Positions 35,197 through 45,956 of a DNA stretch of 64,000 bases are shown piece by piece (the first letter of the stretch is position 1; each line of letters starts with the position of its first letter). Made by a program: the position numbers and the translations under genes. Where the stretch lies: NCBI GenBank assembly GCA_030248065.1, contig JASAMV010001839.1:62001-126000 (forward strand). Reading direction: 5' to 3'. Source of the DNA: Rhynchonema sp. JSB1_4. Taxonomy: Eukaryota; Nematoda; Chromadorea; Monhysterida; Xyalidae. The notes under the pieces are model-generated. The model had not been told where the DNA came from, ran no database searches, and saw nothing but the letters and a program-made list of their open reading frames with translations.

Positions 35197-38100
35197 ATGT
35201 GGAGGTCCAGCATAATTTTCCTTCTGCTGTCGTTTTCCTCAGTCATTGAGTCGCAAGGGAATCTGTATGAGGACTGCATCATGGCAAATGCATGTGAAGA
35301 CTGTTCTCAGAAAGATACAGCTGAACTGCGTGATCGCTGCAGAAAACAGTGCCAGGAAATCTGCCGAGTCAGTTGGTCATTCAGTTTCACAATCCAAACT
35401 AAACCTGTTCTTTGATATTGTATGTATATTTAGTTTCCGTGTGGCTAATGTCACCACAACCGCACAATTGCAACCATGTATAATTTCAGCTCGCATGCAG
35501 TCTGCCAGGACAACGATGTCCAACACTGATAGACGAAACAACAACTGTGGAAACCACAGTGGCCACACGAGAAGGACGACCAGCTGATGAAACCACACGG
35601 AGAAGAAAAGGCTCCAGAATACCGATATCAGCAACTACAACCTCCAGTCCTAAGACAGTCACTAAAGCCGCTCGACGGTCAACAACACCAAGCTCAAGTG
35701 AGGAACCAAAGCGACGACGGCCTTCATCGTTCCTCCCCGTCATGAGAGATGTTGGTGGCGATGATTACGAGGACTACAGCGATTCTATCGTTAGTTTCCT
35801 GTCCCTTGAAGGTGCTGGTTAGCAACCCTTCGACCGCGCTTGATCTTGGGGCGTAGTATATATATATAAACAAAGTTTGGACATCGTGTTACTCGACCCT
35901 AAGCTGGCGAGCCGATTGGTTGCTTCCTGATGTTTCACGGCCACGTTGAAGTTTACCCCTGGTGAAAAAAAACCGAAAAAATGTGAAACGCTGCTGTGAC
36001 ACGAATAGGCTGTTTGAAAGTTTGATACTGGAGTGACAGCAACCTCCAACATTGTGGAAAAATACGCAATGCACAATATAGCTATTGAAACGTCCGCATT
36101 GTTGAATAAAGAAACAAAAGGTTTCAGAAACCTGGTCATTTTTTGCTAGGATTTTGTACTCGTGTAATTTTAAGCATCTATGGTGAATGAAATAAGTTGT
36201 CAATTACAAATAAAAATCCACTAATTATCAAGTTTCTTGTTTGTGCTTCCCAGTTTTCAAAACCCTACACAGCTCACACAATGTTTACCACAACATGCGC
36301 AAGGCAGCCTTTCCAATGCGCACACACACAAAGTTTGCCAGCTGTGAAACATTGCTGTGTTGTCGCTGTGCCGACTGTGTGTTGTCGTCGTGTGTGCGCT
36401 GTGAGAATGGCTGCCTTGCGCATGTTGTAGTAAACATTGTGTGAGCTGTGTAGGGTTTTGAAAACTCGGAAGCACAAACAAGGTACTTGATAATTAGAGG
36501 ATTTTTATTTGTAATTGACAGCTTATTTCATTCGCCACAGATGCTTAAAATTATACGAGTACAAAATCCTAGCAAAAATGGCCAGGTTTCTGAAACCTTT
36601 TGTTTCTTTATTCAACAATGTGGACGTTTCAATAGCTATTGTGCATTGCGGTTTTCGGCACACTGTTGGAGGTTGCTGTCACTCTAGTGTCAAACTTTGA
36701 AACAGCCTATTCGTGTCACAGCAGCGTTTCAACTTTTTTCGGTTTTTTTTCACCAGGGGCAAATTTCAAAGTGGCCGTGAAACATCAGGAAGCAACCAAT
36801 CGGCTCGCCAGATTAGGGTCGAGTAACACGATGTCCAAACTTTGTTTATATATTCTACGCCCTAGATCAAGCGCGGTCGAAGGGTTGTTAACCAGCAGCT
36901 TTAAGTAAGTTAAAGCGCTGTGTGCATGAGTATCCGCGAAAACTCACTGCTTATGACTTTGAGTTAAATAAAATGACGATTGTCCTTTTTTCCAGCCGTA
37001 GTTGATTGTTATCTGTCGAAAACGTAGCTTACTGTCGTATTCATGCAGGGTGTAGGTATTCTTACCCACTTTGTTCAAAGAGGTCAGCGTTCACGTCAAA
37101 CATTCTAGACCAGCATCATACGTGATCGAGTGATCGGCTGCTGTGCTCTGATCAGTCGGTTAGAGCCCGGATGTCAATTATTGTGCAAACATTTCACGCC
37201 AGCTGCGGTTAGTATTCGTTGACACACATTTAAACCATAGTGTTGTGTGTGATTGATCAAGCTGTATACTCAACTTTATCTCCAGATCAAGGACGCATTG
37301 CTTTCGAACGCCTGTTCAATCAATCAACTCAACCAGGTGTATCAATGCGTCACAAATGGAGCTGATCATTCGCAGTGCTGCAAGAGAAAGCGCGTAAAGC
37401 AAGGATGTCTGGATGTTTGTGACGCGCGGCACTACAACGTGAGGTTTGGCAGCACTCTCGCACGATGTGTGGCAGATCAGGAACTGGAAAAAATGAAAGT
37501 CTGTTTCTATGATCACCACGAGAAATGCTATCTGAGCGATTTCGACTACGAATTTGCTGATTTCGATCCGGCGGACTGTCCCGAAAATTCCAACGAGAAA
37601 TCAAGCCGAGGACGGGAGAATCGTCGACCTGTTGTCCAGCCAAAAGTCGACCCGGAACAAGATGCGCCCGCAAGCGCCAAAGGCGTTCGAAGACCGAAGA
37701 TCGGCTTGCGCCGGCCGACACCAGCCGTTGGTGCACGGCGTTGGGAAGAAGAAGAGAATGCCGGGCTGAGACGATCCTCATCTGAGCTAACTGAATCTAC
37801 AACGACAACTACCGAGCCCACAACGACGACGCAAAAGCCTGTTAGTTTTTGCTATTATGTCAGCTCACATGTTTACCCAACCACATTTGGAATTAAAACA
37901 ATAGGTTACAGCTGACACCAGACGAATTCCTAACAAAATGCTGTGTTACAACGATGGGTCAGCAAGTATCCAAGGGCTGCGCTCAGTTCTGCTCGTTTGA
38001 GACCATGACCAAATCGGCGGTAAGTAATCGTGTGATTTCTTTTTCTATTAGCGGAGTGGATATTATTGTTCTATGTTCACACAGTTCATCAATGCGTTCT

Positions 38101-38339
38101 TGGCTTCGACGTGTCCCAAGTCCGTGGTTGCGCAGACGTTCCAATGTGTGGGACGCAGTGCCAACCATGCGGAATGCTGTCGGCGAGAACGGGTCGCGGG
38201 TGTCTGTCTTGATCTGTGCGACGGTACAAAAACGCCGCAGTTCACGCTGAAATATCTGTCTTGCTTGGATCTACCAGTGCTCAGTTCGATTAAGCGCTGT
38301 TTCAAAGTATACACCAGGGAGAATCCAGTTTTTGCTTAA
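35197..38339 (+). CDS. DB5: secreted protein with Cys mini-module, long acidic/basic linkers and two DB modules
   Basis: Exons 35197-35367 (signal peptide, DCIMANACEDC...CRKQCQEIC), 35490-35789 (100-codon Thr/Ser/Arg linker ending in an Asp/Tyr-rich patch), 37109-37207 (DB half 1, RVIGCCALISRLEPGCQLLC), 37286-37840 (DB half 2, ACSINQLNQVYQCV...QCC...KMKVCF, then a 100-residue linker with TTTTTEPTTTT), 37912-38019 (LTPDEFLTKCC...CAQFCSFETM) and 38085-38339 (TCPKSVVAQTFQCV...AECCRRE...CLDLC...SSIKRCF), TGA. The joins are all phase 0. Its third intron contains a 1.1-kb palindrome. The first 330 bp are shared with the hybrid gene. Confidence 0.83.
35813..36897. repeat. 1,085-bp imperfect palindrome inside a DB5 intron
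   Basis: The left end TGCTGGTTAGCAACCCTTCG is mirrored by the right end (CGAAGGGTTGTTAACCAGCA), and the two arms of about 500 bp stay alignable almost to the centre near 36355. Arms differ by scattered substitutions and small indels, so it is not a fresh fold-back. No transposase-like frame and no clear flanking target duplication was found. It could be a fold-back transposon or an old inverted duplication. The left end starts 23 bp after the DB5 donor at 35789. Confidence 0.85.
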
Positions 38340-38749
38340 TAACTACCACTACCGTATTAATGAGGATATGATATTTCAGACGTCATTAAATTTCACTTTG
38401 TTTTATTGCTTTCTTGACAGCTTTCGTACTTTTTCTGGTGACAAACAAGTGCCACAAACCCGTACCTGTAGCTAATTTATTTGCCACTGTTTTGTGCATC
38501 TGACGTTTCTCATTCAAATTGAACTTTTACCCGTCTGGAAATTTACCAGCATAAACGATAACTGCTAAAATGGCAGTGTTCTGTTATGAAATAAAACTAA
38601 GTTTCAGCGCTCTTAATGTTTTTTTGCATCACGCTGTTACGCGCGTGAAGTTTTCTCCACTTCGGGGTTTTTAGAAAAAAAGTTGTAAACTTCGCGCAGT
38701 GCCGTGCATCACACGTGCATTGCTTCTACACGACGACATTCAACCGCTG

Positions 38750-40011
38750 ATGACAATGACGGACCTGGTTCAGTTGCTCTGCTTATTGATGATCGTAGGT
38801 TCCGCGCTTGGGCTTCCGCCGGAAGCGTTTGGCAACTACGTGTCAATCCCGCCGTGTGCATACATACCGTGCAGTTATTGTGAACACGACACCAGGGTCC
38901 AGGCAGCTTGCAAACAAAAATGTTACGTATGCTGCGTAAGTTCGCCCTTTTTCGATCACAGACGATTTTCAAACATGTCACACAACATTAGTCTGCATAA
39001 TACGATGATTCGATCAGGTTGGTGCTCGCGGGTGGGGCCAGACCGATAGGGTCTGTTCGGTCGAAGGCGTGTTTGCGGAAGCAGTCACAACGGAGGCGAC
39101 AATTTCGACGACAACGGCGTGGAAAGAACCGAACTTGATCGATCCGATCGAACTGAGTGTCAAACCGGTACCAACCGTGCCAGTGGTACGAACGACGAAA
39201 CCTCGGGTACGAGAGATCTGTTTGGTATCGCACAACTTGTAACCACCAACGCGGTTCTTCCTTGCAGTTGACGCCCGAGGAGCGCCTCGCTGACTGTTGC
39301 TGGAAGTCCAATCTGCCGCAGAACTGCCGACGTTTTTGCTCGTATCAAGGACTGAACGGTGCTGCGGTAAGGGCACATTCCAAGACTTCGCATGTATAGT
39401 CCGTCCATCAGCGCATGTGTCACTTCGTGACGCTGCTGGCCGACTTGTTTCCTTCCTCCACGTTCTAATGAAAAAGAAATTGAGTTTCCGAAAAAAATTA
39501 TTTTTGCTCGTAGAATTGTGATTTTTATAAAATCGACGTGTTTTATCCATTTTAATTTAATTTAATTTTAAATTTGAACGAATGCAATCTCTTCCGACAC
39601 ATTCCATCATTTTTTCAGTTTCAGTTGCAAAATCCGTCACGCTCAATTTCTCCTTCATTAGAACGTGGAGGAAGGGAACAAGCAAGCCAGCAGTGACACA
39701 AAGTGACATGAGCTGATGGACGGACTGTACACATTTGAGACAGTGAACTCATATTAACGTTATAGGCAATCCTGCTTTAGGTGGAACATGCCATTATGTG
39801 GTCATTGTGCCCACATAATCACGTCAGCAACGTTTTGAAGTGCGCCACAGGCGGTCGCGATTATACCAACTGCTGCATGAGCAAGGGTATCAGCTCACCG
39901 TGTGTGGATGTGTGCAGTCCAAACTTCGAGATCAAGTTGGACTTGAGATATTGGGCCTGCATCAAGGAGCCGCACTTCACTCTAATAAAAGACTGCTTCT
40001 TTGAACGGTGA
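38750..40011 (+). CDS. DB6: secreted Cys mini-module, short linker, one DB module
   Basis: Exons 38750-38935 (signal peptide LVQLLCLLMIVGSALG and mini-module PPCAYIPCSYC...CKQKCYVCC), 39018-39206 (63-codon linker rich in Thr/Val/Pro), 39268-39366 (LTPEERLADCCWKSNLPQNCRRFC) and 39781-40011 (SLCPHNHVSNVLKCATGG...NCCMSKG...CVDVC...FTLIKDCFFER), TGA. All phase 0. Its DB half 2 is closest by eye to the last exon of the DB4 genes (VDVC, KDCFF endings), while the mini-module is closest to DB7. Confidence 0.83.
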
Positions 40012-41144
40012 TGCTTTTTCTTTGCAAGTCGGTTGAGATTCAAGACTGGTGTTTTGAAAAACCCCAAGAATACATAGCACAAGCACCAACGCATGCTGTT
40101 TTTTGTTTAATGGGTGTAAGTTGCACATTAGATAAACGAAAACGGATATAGTCAGCTATAACTGGAGGTTTAGAACGGCAATTTAGTGATTATGTACTTT
40201 GAAATTATATCGTTATCTTTTTTGATTGCAGTAGATCGCCAACTAGGTATATGTTTGTACTTTACTGGTAACAGTTCTTGTGCCCCACGCTGGTGTCCTC
40301 AGTTTCTGTGAAAGGGCACTTCAGCTAATCCAAGGTTTTTTTTGCAATTTTTGATAAAAGTGGAAAGTTGACAGCACATTGCGCAGTGTGAACATTCAAA
40401 TAAAGCCTACCATACCAAGGTCTGCACGAGTACGCAATCGGCACGGCATCTATGTAGTTCAATCTCTGAATTCTTGCACAAGGAGAGACCATCAGACATT
40501 TGATCCATCTATGAACATTTTACAATGACGTTGTGCCACGCAAAATTCAGACAACCTGAATATTTGCTAAATTATGAGTTGACAACCCTGTCCTGGTTCA
40601 TTCACCGGCTTGTTGCGTAATCACCAGCGACGTTGATTTTTTCTGGTGCAGTGCAATTTATATCAAACTGGATGAGAGCTGTGAAGGGCAGCACCGTATA
40701 GTTCGCTTTTGTAGTGAATTTGCCATTTTCTTTTGCCGTTTTGCAAGTTCCGAGCACAAACCGCCCAGGTTCAAAAACACAAGCGAGACTCTCGTTTATA
40801 TACCTGGTGCTTTTCATGTTTGTGCGAATGCCACCTTCTAACTTGTTTTTATTCAAACATTGCGTTCAATTTTAAACTCAACCCCCTGGTGAATTTTACC
40901 TGCGGAATGTATGGTAACGGGTTTGCATCCAACCACACTGATGAAACACAAATTATGTACCTACTTGAAATTAAATTCTGTTGAGCGTAATAGAATTTTA
41001 TGACATGTTGTTTTGCTGAGCACACCTGCTAATGTGCCATATTCTGTCAATTTTGTGAGCGTTGACAAGTTGCGAACTTCACCGCCAGAAACGGCACAAA
41101 CAAGTCCACTTTTGCCACGCGAAAGTACATACATTCCTGGCAGC
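40012..41144. other. Intergenic, no gene seen
   Basis: Non-coding between DB6 and DB7. I see no inverted-repeat element, RNA gene or convincing exon pair in this stretch. It should hold the DB6 3' end and the DB7 promoter. Confidence 0.5.
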
Positions 41145-43703
41145 ATGAATTTGTTTCGAGTGTTCTACTTGTTGATTACCCTAGATTGCGTGATTGGCCC
41201 GGCGCCGCTAGTATTCCACGATTCGGTATCGCTCCCACCGTGTTCGAATATACCATGCGGCTATTGTGAAGAAGACACCCGTGTCCAGGCAACGTGCACC
41301 GGGAAATGCTACATGTGCTGCGTTAGTGCCATTGATTCAATGGTTTCGAGAAAAGTCGGTCAAGATAATCATGATTTTTGCTTCGTCAGGTCGGAATTAT
41401 CTTCGGAGGAAAGAAGTGTTCGTACAAAGGCGAATTGACGAAAGCAACGATGACAACCTCCACCACAACCTCAACTGCAGCCGTTGCCACCACCACCGCG
41501 TCAACTCCAGTATCAACCACAACGAGAGAATGGACAACACCAATAGATCCGTTTGAAATGTCAGCAAAAACGGCACCTCCCGTGCCAGAGGAACCAGAAA
41601 CGGCGCTTCCCGTGCCAGTGAAGCAAAGAACGAGCATTGCTGAAATGGTTGGACAAAGAATCGCTATGAGTACGATTGTTCAAATTGTATGTAGAAGTAC
41701 ATACATCACTTCAGCAAACGCCGGAAGCCCGCTTATATGAATGTTGTTCTAAACATACTGACATGCCGTTCGGTTGTCTCGACCTTTGTTCCTATGAGAG
41801 ATTCTATAATTATCAGGTACACTATATGACAATCTTTAATGATTTAATTCATTGATCGATTGAATTTCATTATATTTGATTCATACCAGGCGCCAGCAGC
41901 GCGACCGTGTCCGATCAACAACATAGATTTTGTCAACATTTACAACTGCATGTCAATGGGCCTGGACAACAGCAAATGTTGTGAGGACAATTCGATTGAT
42001 GGATCATGTCTGGAGCTCTGTGACGCCGGCACGACGACGCGTTTGGACAGAAACACACAGGTGCCGGCAAATTTTATTTATGCGCTCATTTTTCTCATAC
42101 ATAGGGTGGAATTTTCGAAACGGTGTAAAGGTCAGTTGGGCGTAAAGGTCGGTGTAAAGTTCGGTCGAAAGCTCGGTCGGCGTAGCTCGGTGTAAACGTG
42201 AAACATTGCCTGTTATTAACGTGGAATGTTTCAAGTTTACATCGAGGTCTATCACACTGAGCTGTCGACCGAGCTTTCCACCGACCTTTACACCCAACTG
42301 ACCTTCACACCGGTTCGAAAATATCACCCAGAGTGACGTACGATCATCATTTCCAGCTGAGACTGCTGTTGGGCTGTGCCGAACACAGGGACCAGTTCAT
42401 CCGAACGATTTCGTGCTTCTTCGGCCGCGATGTTGCGATCCTTCAGGCCAAATATGAGCAGACAATGACGACGCCGACCACCACCCAGCCGACAACGACC
42501 ACTGAAGGTGAGCTCACGAACAGGCGGACTGTAGATTCACTTCGTTGACGAACAAACGCGAGCATTTTGTTCAAGAGGCACAAGTCAGAGCATACAAATA
42601 TGTATGACACGATAGCATAGCATAACCTTGTGTTGCTGACCCGGTAAAGAAACGTACAGTATGAACTACGCCAAACAGATACAGATTCAGTTCAACACAT
42701 TCCATTATTCAGTCAAAACCGCCACAATTGATACGGACGAGGAAGTCGATTGCGAAGAGCTGAACCACGTACGTTCGTTCAGAAGCTTCAGTCCCGCCAC
42801 TGTTTTTGCCACAAAAATTCTTCCCATTATTTTTCATACAGCAACAAACGGAAGATCGTCTCATTCAGTGCTGCACAGAACTCGGCGCACGCCTGCCGGC
42901 GAAATGCATGGAGATGTGCAGCTACGACTCAATGTCGCAACATGGGGAGGTACTGTATATGTACAGTATGTAGGTCATTCGTTGAGAACAGTGTGTGTTG
43001 AACGATGAATAATTAATCAAAAAAACGCAATTGTTCGATTCCCTTGCATACGTTTAGGTTATTAACGCCGACCTGATGGGTGCTTGTGCTCGAGACCATC
43101 TAAACCTCATCTATCAGTGCATGGCCGATCACACAAATCACACAACATGCTGCCTGGCCGAGCGAGTGGACTCGGAGTGCTTGCCACTGTGCGACGCCTC
43201 GCGGTAAGATGAGTCAGATGAGTTCAATCGTATATCAGAAATTAGATAGATTTTTTTGCAGTTTCGACTTCGCGCTTGACAACTGGAAGGCATGTGTGGC
43301 AAAAAATGTTGGTCGGGAATGGGAACAGACGGTTACATGTTTCGACGACTACAACTTCACATATATGGGTAGGTCAATCAATTGGGATTATTTCTCATAT
43401 ATTAGTATGGCATTCTCTCCTAAAGTGTCGTTGCGGGGCGGTGGTGGCATCCGTTATCCTCACTTCATTTTTCACCCAGGTGTTATCCGGGTATCCTAAT
43501 TTTTTGTCCAGGTGGTGGGTGACCTATAGTCTATGGATGAACCGCTCACGAACATTTCAGAACGGCTGTACCGCGACAACTGCATGGACGATTATTATGC
43601 CAATTATGCGCCGCATTATGACGCACCAACAAATGGCACCACACAGACGTACAGAGAAACGTACAGAAACATCACCAGACGAGCGCGTCCGCGAAGTGGT
43701 TGA
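41145..43703 (+). CDS. DB7: secreted two-DB protein with Thr-rich linkers and a charged C-terminal tail
   Basis: Exons 41145-41321 (signal peptide; PPCSNIPCGYC...CTGKCYMCC), 41390-41686 (99-codon Thr/Pro linker), 41715-41816 (QTPEARLYECC...CLDLCSYERF), 41890-42060 (RPCPINNIDFVNIYNCM...SKCCEDN...CLELC), 42357-42507 (LLGCAEHRDQFIRTISCFFG then TTTQPTTTTEG), 42713-42768, 42842-42949 (TEDRLIQCC...CMEMCSYDSM), 43058-43203 (GACARDHLNLIYQCM...TTCCLAER...CLPLC), 43262-43368 (WKACVAKN...TVTCFDDY) and 43561-43703, TGA. Both DB second halves are split once more, with non-zero phases, unlike DB2-DB6. The tail (DNCMDDYYANYAPHYDAP, then Arg-rich) is unique in the cluster. A family B MITE lies in the intron after 42060. 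Confidence 0.8.
42104..42329. mobile_element. MITE family B, copy 1
   Basis: This 226-bp element has long inverted ends: left GGGTGGAATTTTCGAAACGG, right (rc) GGGTGATATTTTCGAACCGG, with further matching blocks (GTGTAAAGGTC, GGTCGAAAGCTCGGTCG). A second copy of equal length is at 51703-51928. No clear target duplication. It sits in a DB7 intron. Confidence 0.85.
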
Positions 43704-44827
43704 TTGCTATAATAATGTTTCATACGATCGTCCAGTTTATTTTATCCTTGCTAATTTATTTGTTTATATTGATTATACGTAAAATTATTCCGAGATCTAT
43801 GGTAGATTTGGATGACTTTTGTTCAGTCTACGGCACGCGGTTCGTTTGATGTCGATAAATAGACACGTGGTCGTCGTTTTACCAACACTCGCCGCCAAAA
43901 AAAATCATGTTGTATGTAGATATAACAGCACCAACAAATCTAGCGCTGCGGAACAAGTATCGAATTTCCACCAACACATTTGATTTCTGGCTGGTAGTCT
44001 TTCTACCGTATTTTCCCAATAGGCGCTCCAATCTCCAATTACATATTAACGCCCGGTGTGGGGATGACCATAAGCACACTATCGGAGATGTCACCTATAC
44101 CTGCACTTGCGCATAATGCACATGGCATTGCGTTTGACATCATACACTTTCTAACCCTTGTTCCGGATTGCTCTTGCTGCATGTTTCAGCGTGGACGTGG
44201 TCAATGGCAAGCACATGCTAAGCACAAAACGCATGTTGAACGCGACTCTACGACAGAATTCCCGATCTGAGAAGGGATGATTTGGCGGCAATTTGAAATC
44301 AGATCTTGCACAAATGGGAGGACTGGGTCAAGAGTATCGGGAGGAAAGAATCAGATGAGACTGCAATGAAAGTGCCAGAGATTCTGGAAATAGCACACGA
44401 TCTGCCCCTGTCTCAGTCGTCTGGGCAAAGGGTCTTCAATCGTCTTTAACGCGAACAAGTGCGTTCATGGTGGACGTCCTTCAGTGACGTGCTTGTTCAA
44501 TCCCAAAAAGCGGGCGGAGGACCACAGCATATTTTTTGAATTGCCACCACGAGCGTTCAGCGAGCGTTTGCCATTGACCAGGTGCCGTTTCAGGTAATCA
44601 TAAACTTTTGGGGCACATTTGACATGGCATGGACACTGGTACTACACGTACTGTATCACAAAAATAATGCCTGACAAGAATAAGCGCCCATTCCCGACCC
44701 GATAAACACCCATCTCCAATAAACATGGGTCAGAGCAACCTTGAAAAAAATAATCGCGCGCAGGGTGTTTCAGGAAAAATTCAAACGAACGAATTCAAAT
44801 CCCACAGCCGACCGAAGGTGGTTCATG

Positions 44828-45058
44828 AGGTCTATTTATACTTCTGACTTCCGGGAAGTAGAAGTCAAAATCCGGAGAAGTCACTACCACGCAGAAGTGC
44901 CCGGCAAGGCAGTGATTGCTTGTAGTGATTGCCTGTTCCGCTCTGTCCATTGACTGTTGCCTGCCGTCTACTGTTCTTGCTCCGTTCGTGAGCTGACCGA
45001 ACAGGCAGTCACAAATTTCTGACTGCTACTGCCAGGCAGTCAGAGTATAAACCGACCT
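44828..45058. mobile_element. TIR element AGGTC...TTATACT, copy 1
   Basis: The left end AGGTCTATTTATACTTCTGAC and right end AGTATAAACCGACCT form 15-bp inverted repeats with few mismatches. The first 80 bp are nearly identical to the adjoining element at 45060, including ACTTCCGGGAAGTAGAAGTC, itself a short palindrome. The two lie head to tail with one base between them. Confidence 0.6.
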
Positions 45059-45059
45059 A

Positions 45060-45219
45060 AGGTCGATTTATACTTCTGACTTCCGGGAAGTAGAAGTCAA
45101 AATCCGGAGAAGTCACCACCACGCAGAAGTGCACGGCAAGATTACTTTTTCTTCCCCTTCTCGTCTTTAACCGCACCAAAACACAAACAAAACAACTCAA
45201 CTCCAGTATAAACCGACCT
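45060..45219. mobile_element. TIR element AGGTC...TTATACT, copy 2
   Basis: The left end AGGTCGATTTATACT is mirrored by AGTATAAACCGACCT at 45205-45219. It shares its first 80 bp with copy 1, then diverges. The same terminal pattern (AGGTSGAKTTATACT) also closes the hairpin at 62748-62856, pointing to one family with different interiors. Confidence 0.6.
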
Positions 45220-45599
45220 TACGTTCGTGTCATCGTTCAGATGTTCGATGAAGATGTTCTAGTTCATGTTCTTGTGGTTATGTCACATCATAGATTTTGT
45301 TAATGTTTTTGCGATTGCCTGCAGTGTCGACACGTTGTCAAGGAAACTTTTTTAGAATCACACATTACCGCAAAATGTAGAGAAGAAAATTTACCGGGGA
45401 AGCGCATTTTGCACCCTGATGGATGTGTGACAAATTCTACATGATTCCCGTGTACTGGCACTATATTCAGCAACCACTGTTACATGTAGAAAAGTAAAAA
45501 ATTCAATTTTGCCTTGCGTATTGCGTATTGTCATATATTGATCGTTTATAGTTTTGGAAACTGGAACAATATTTTGACTGTGACATCCCTTCATCGCAG

Positions 45600-45776
45600 C
45601 AACCTTACATGGAAGTACCAGAATGGTCGTTTTTCGATCCAATTATGCAATGGTGTTCGCCATGTACTACTGTGGATATGATTTCGCCCGTGTATAAAGA
45701 AAGTTTTATTCCCGTTTTTGGAATCAAATTGTGGATGATCTTCGGTGGCCTTATTACTGAAATGATAACCGATTAG
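45600..45776 (+). other. Orphan exon-like open frame ending at a MITE edge
   Basis: An acceptor-like catcgcag precedes 58 open codons beginning QPYMEVPEWSFFDPIMQWC and ending GLITEMITD, with the TAG overlapping the start of the family A MITE. Composition looks protein-like (Trp, Pro, Met, Phe spread through it), but no upstream exon or homologous family was recognised. It could be a gene remnant truncated by the element or chance. Confidence 0.2.
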
Positions 45777-45779
45777 GCA

Positions 45780-45956
45780 AACTACGTCAACACGAGCCCG
45801 ATTTCGGAGGTGGTGCGCTTGCAGAACGAATAGAAAGAGTAAATCATCATGCAGCACGTTGTATTCTACAACGTGTAACACTTCCCAAATCAGCAGCCAC
45901 GTGTGCATGTTTCACTATCTGCCACCTCCGAAATAGGGCTCGTGTTGGCGTAGTGG
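45780..45956. mobile_element. MITE family A, copy 3
   Basis: The left end ACTACGTCAACACGAGCCCG is mirrored by the right end (GGGCTCGTGTTGGCGTAGT). The centre includes ACGTTGTATTCTACAACGTG and TTCCCAAATCAGCAGCCACG, shared with the other two copies. It is the least diverged from copy 2 by eye. Confidence 0.85.

Larger units (their letters stand above)
29918..35526. repeat. Tandem segmental duplication, copy 2
   Basis: This 5.6-kb block matches 23164-29919 in order and orientation. It carries the DB module of the hybrid gene, an intact DB3 copy, an intact DB4 copy and the 5' part of DB5. It lacks the three insertions of copy 1 and so shows the ancestral layout at those places. Differences between copies otherwise are scattered substitutions and small indels, mostly in introns. 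Confidence 0.92.

Noticed and set aside
19107..43703. Reading the small Cys-rich secreted proteins as venom-like toxins
   Set aside because: The CC...C...C and I-x-x-C-F pattern, exon split and length match the nematode DB module, and the first exon is followed by long Thr-rich linkers. Nothing points to toxicity.
44150..44600. Possible retroelement or gene remnant
   Set aside because: Several stops and no recognisable polymerase, gag or host-gene motif in any frame.
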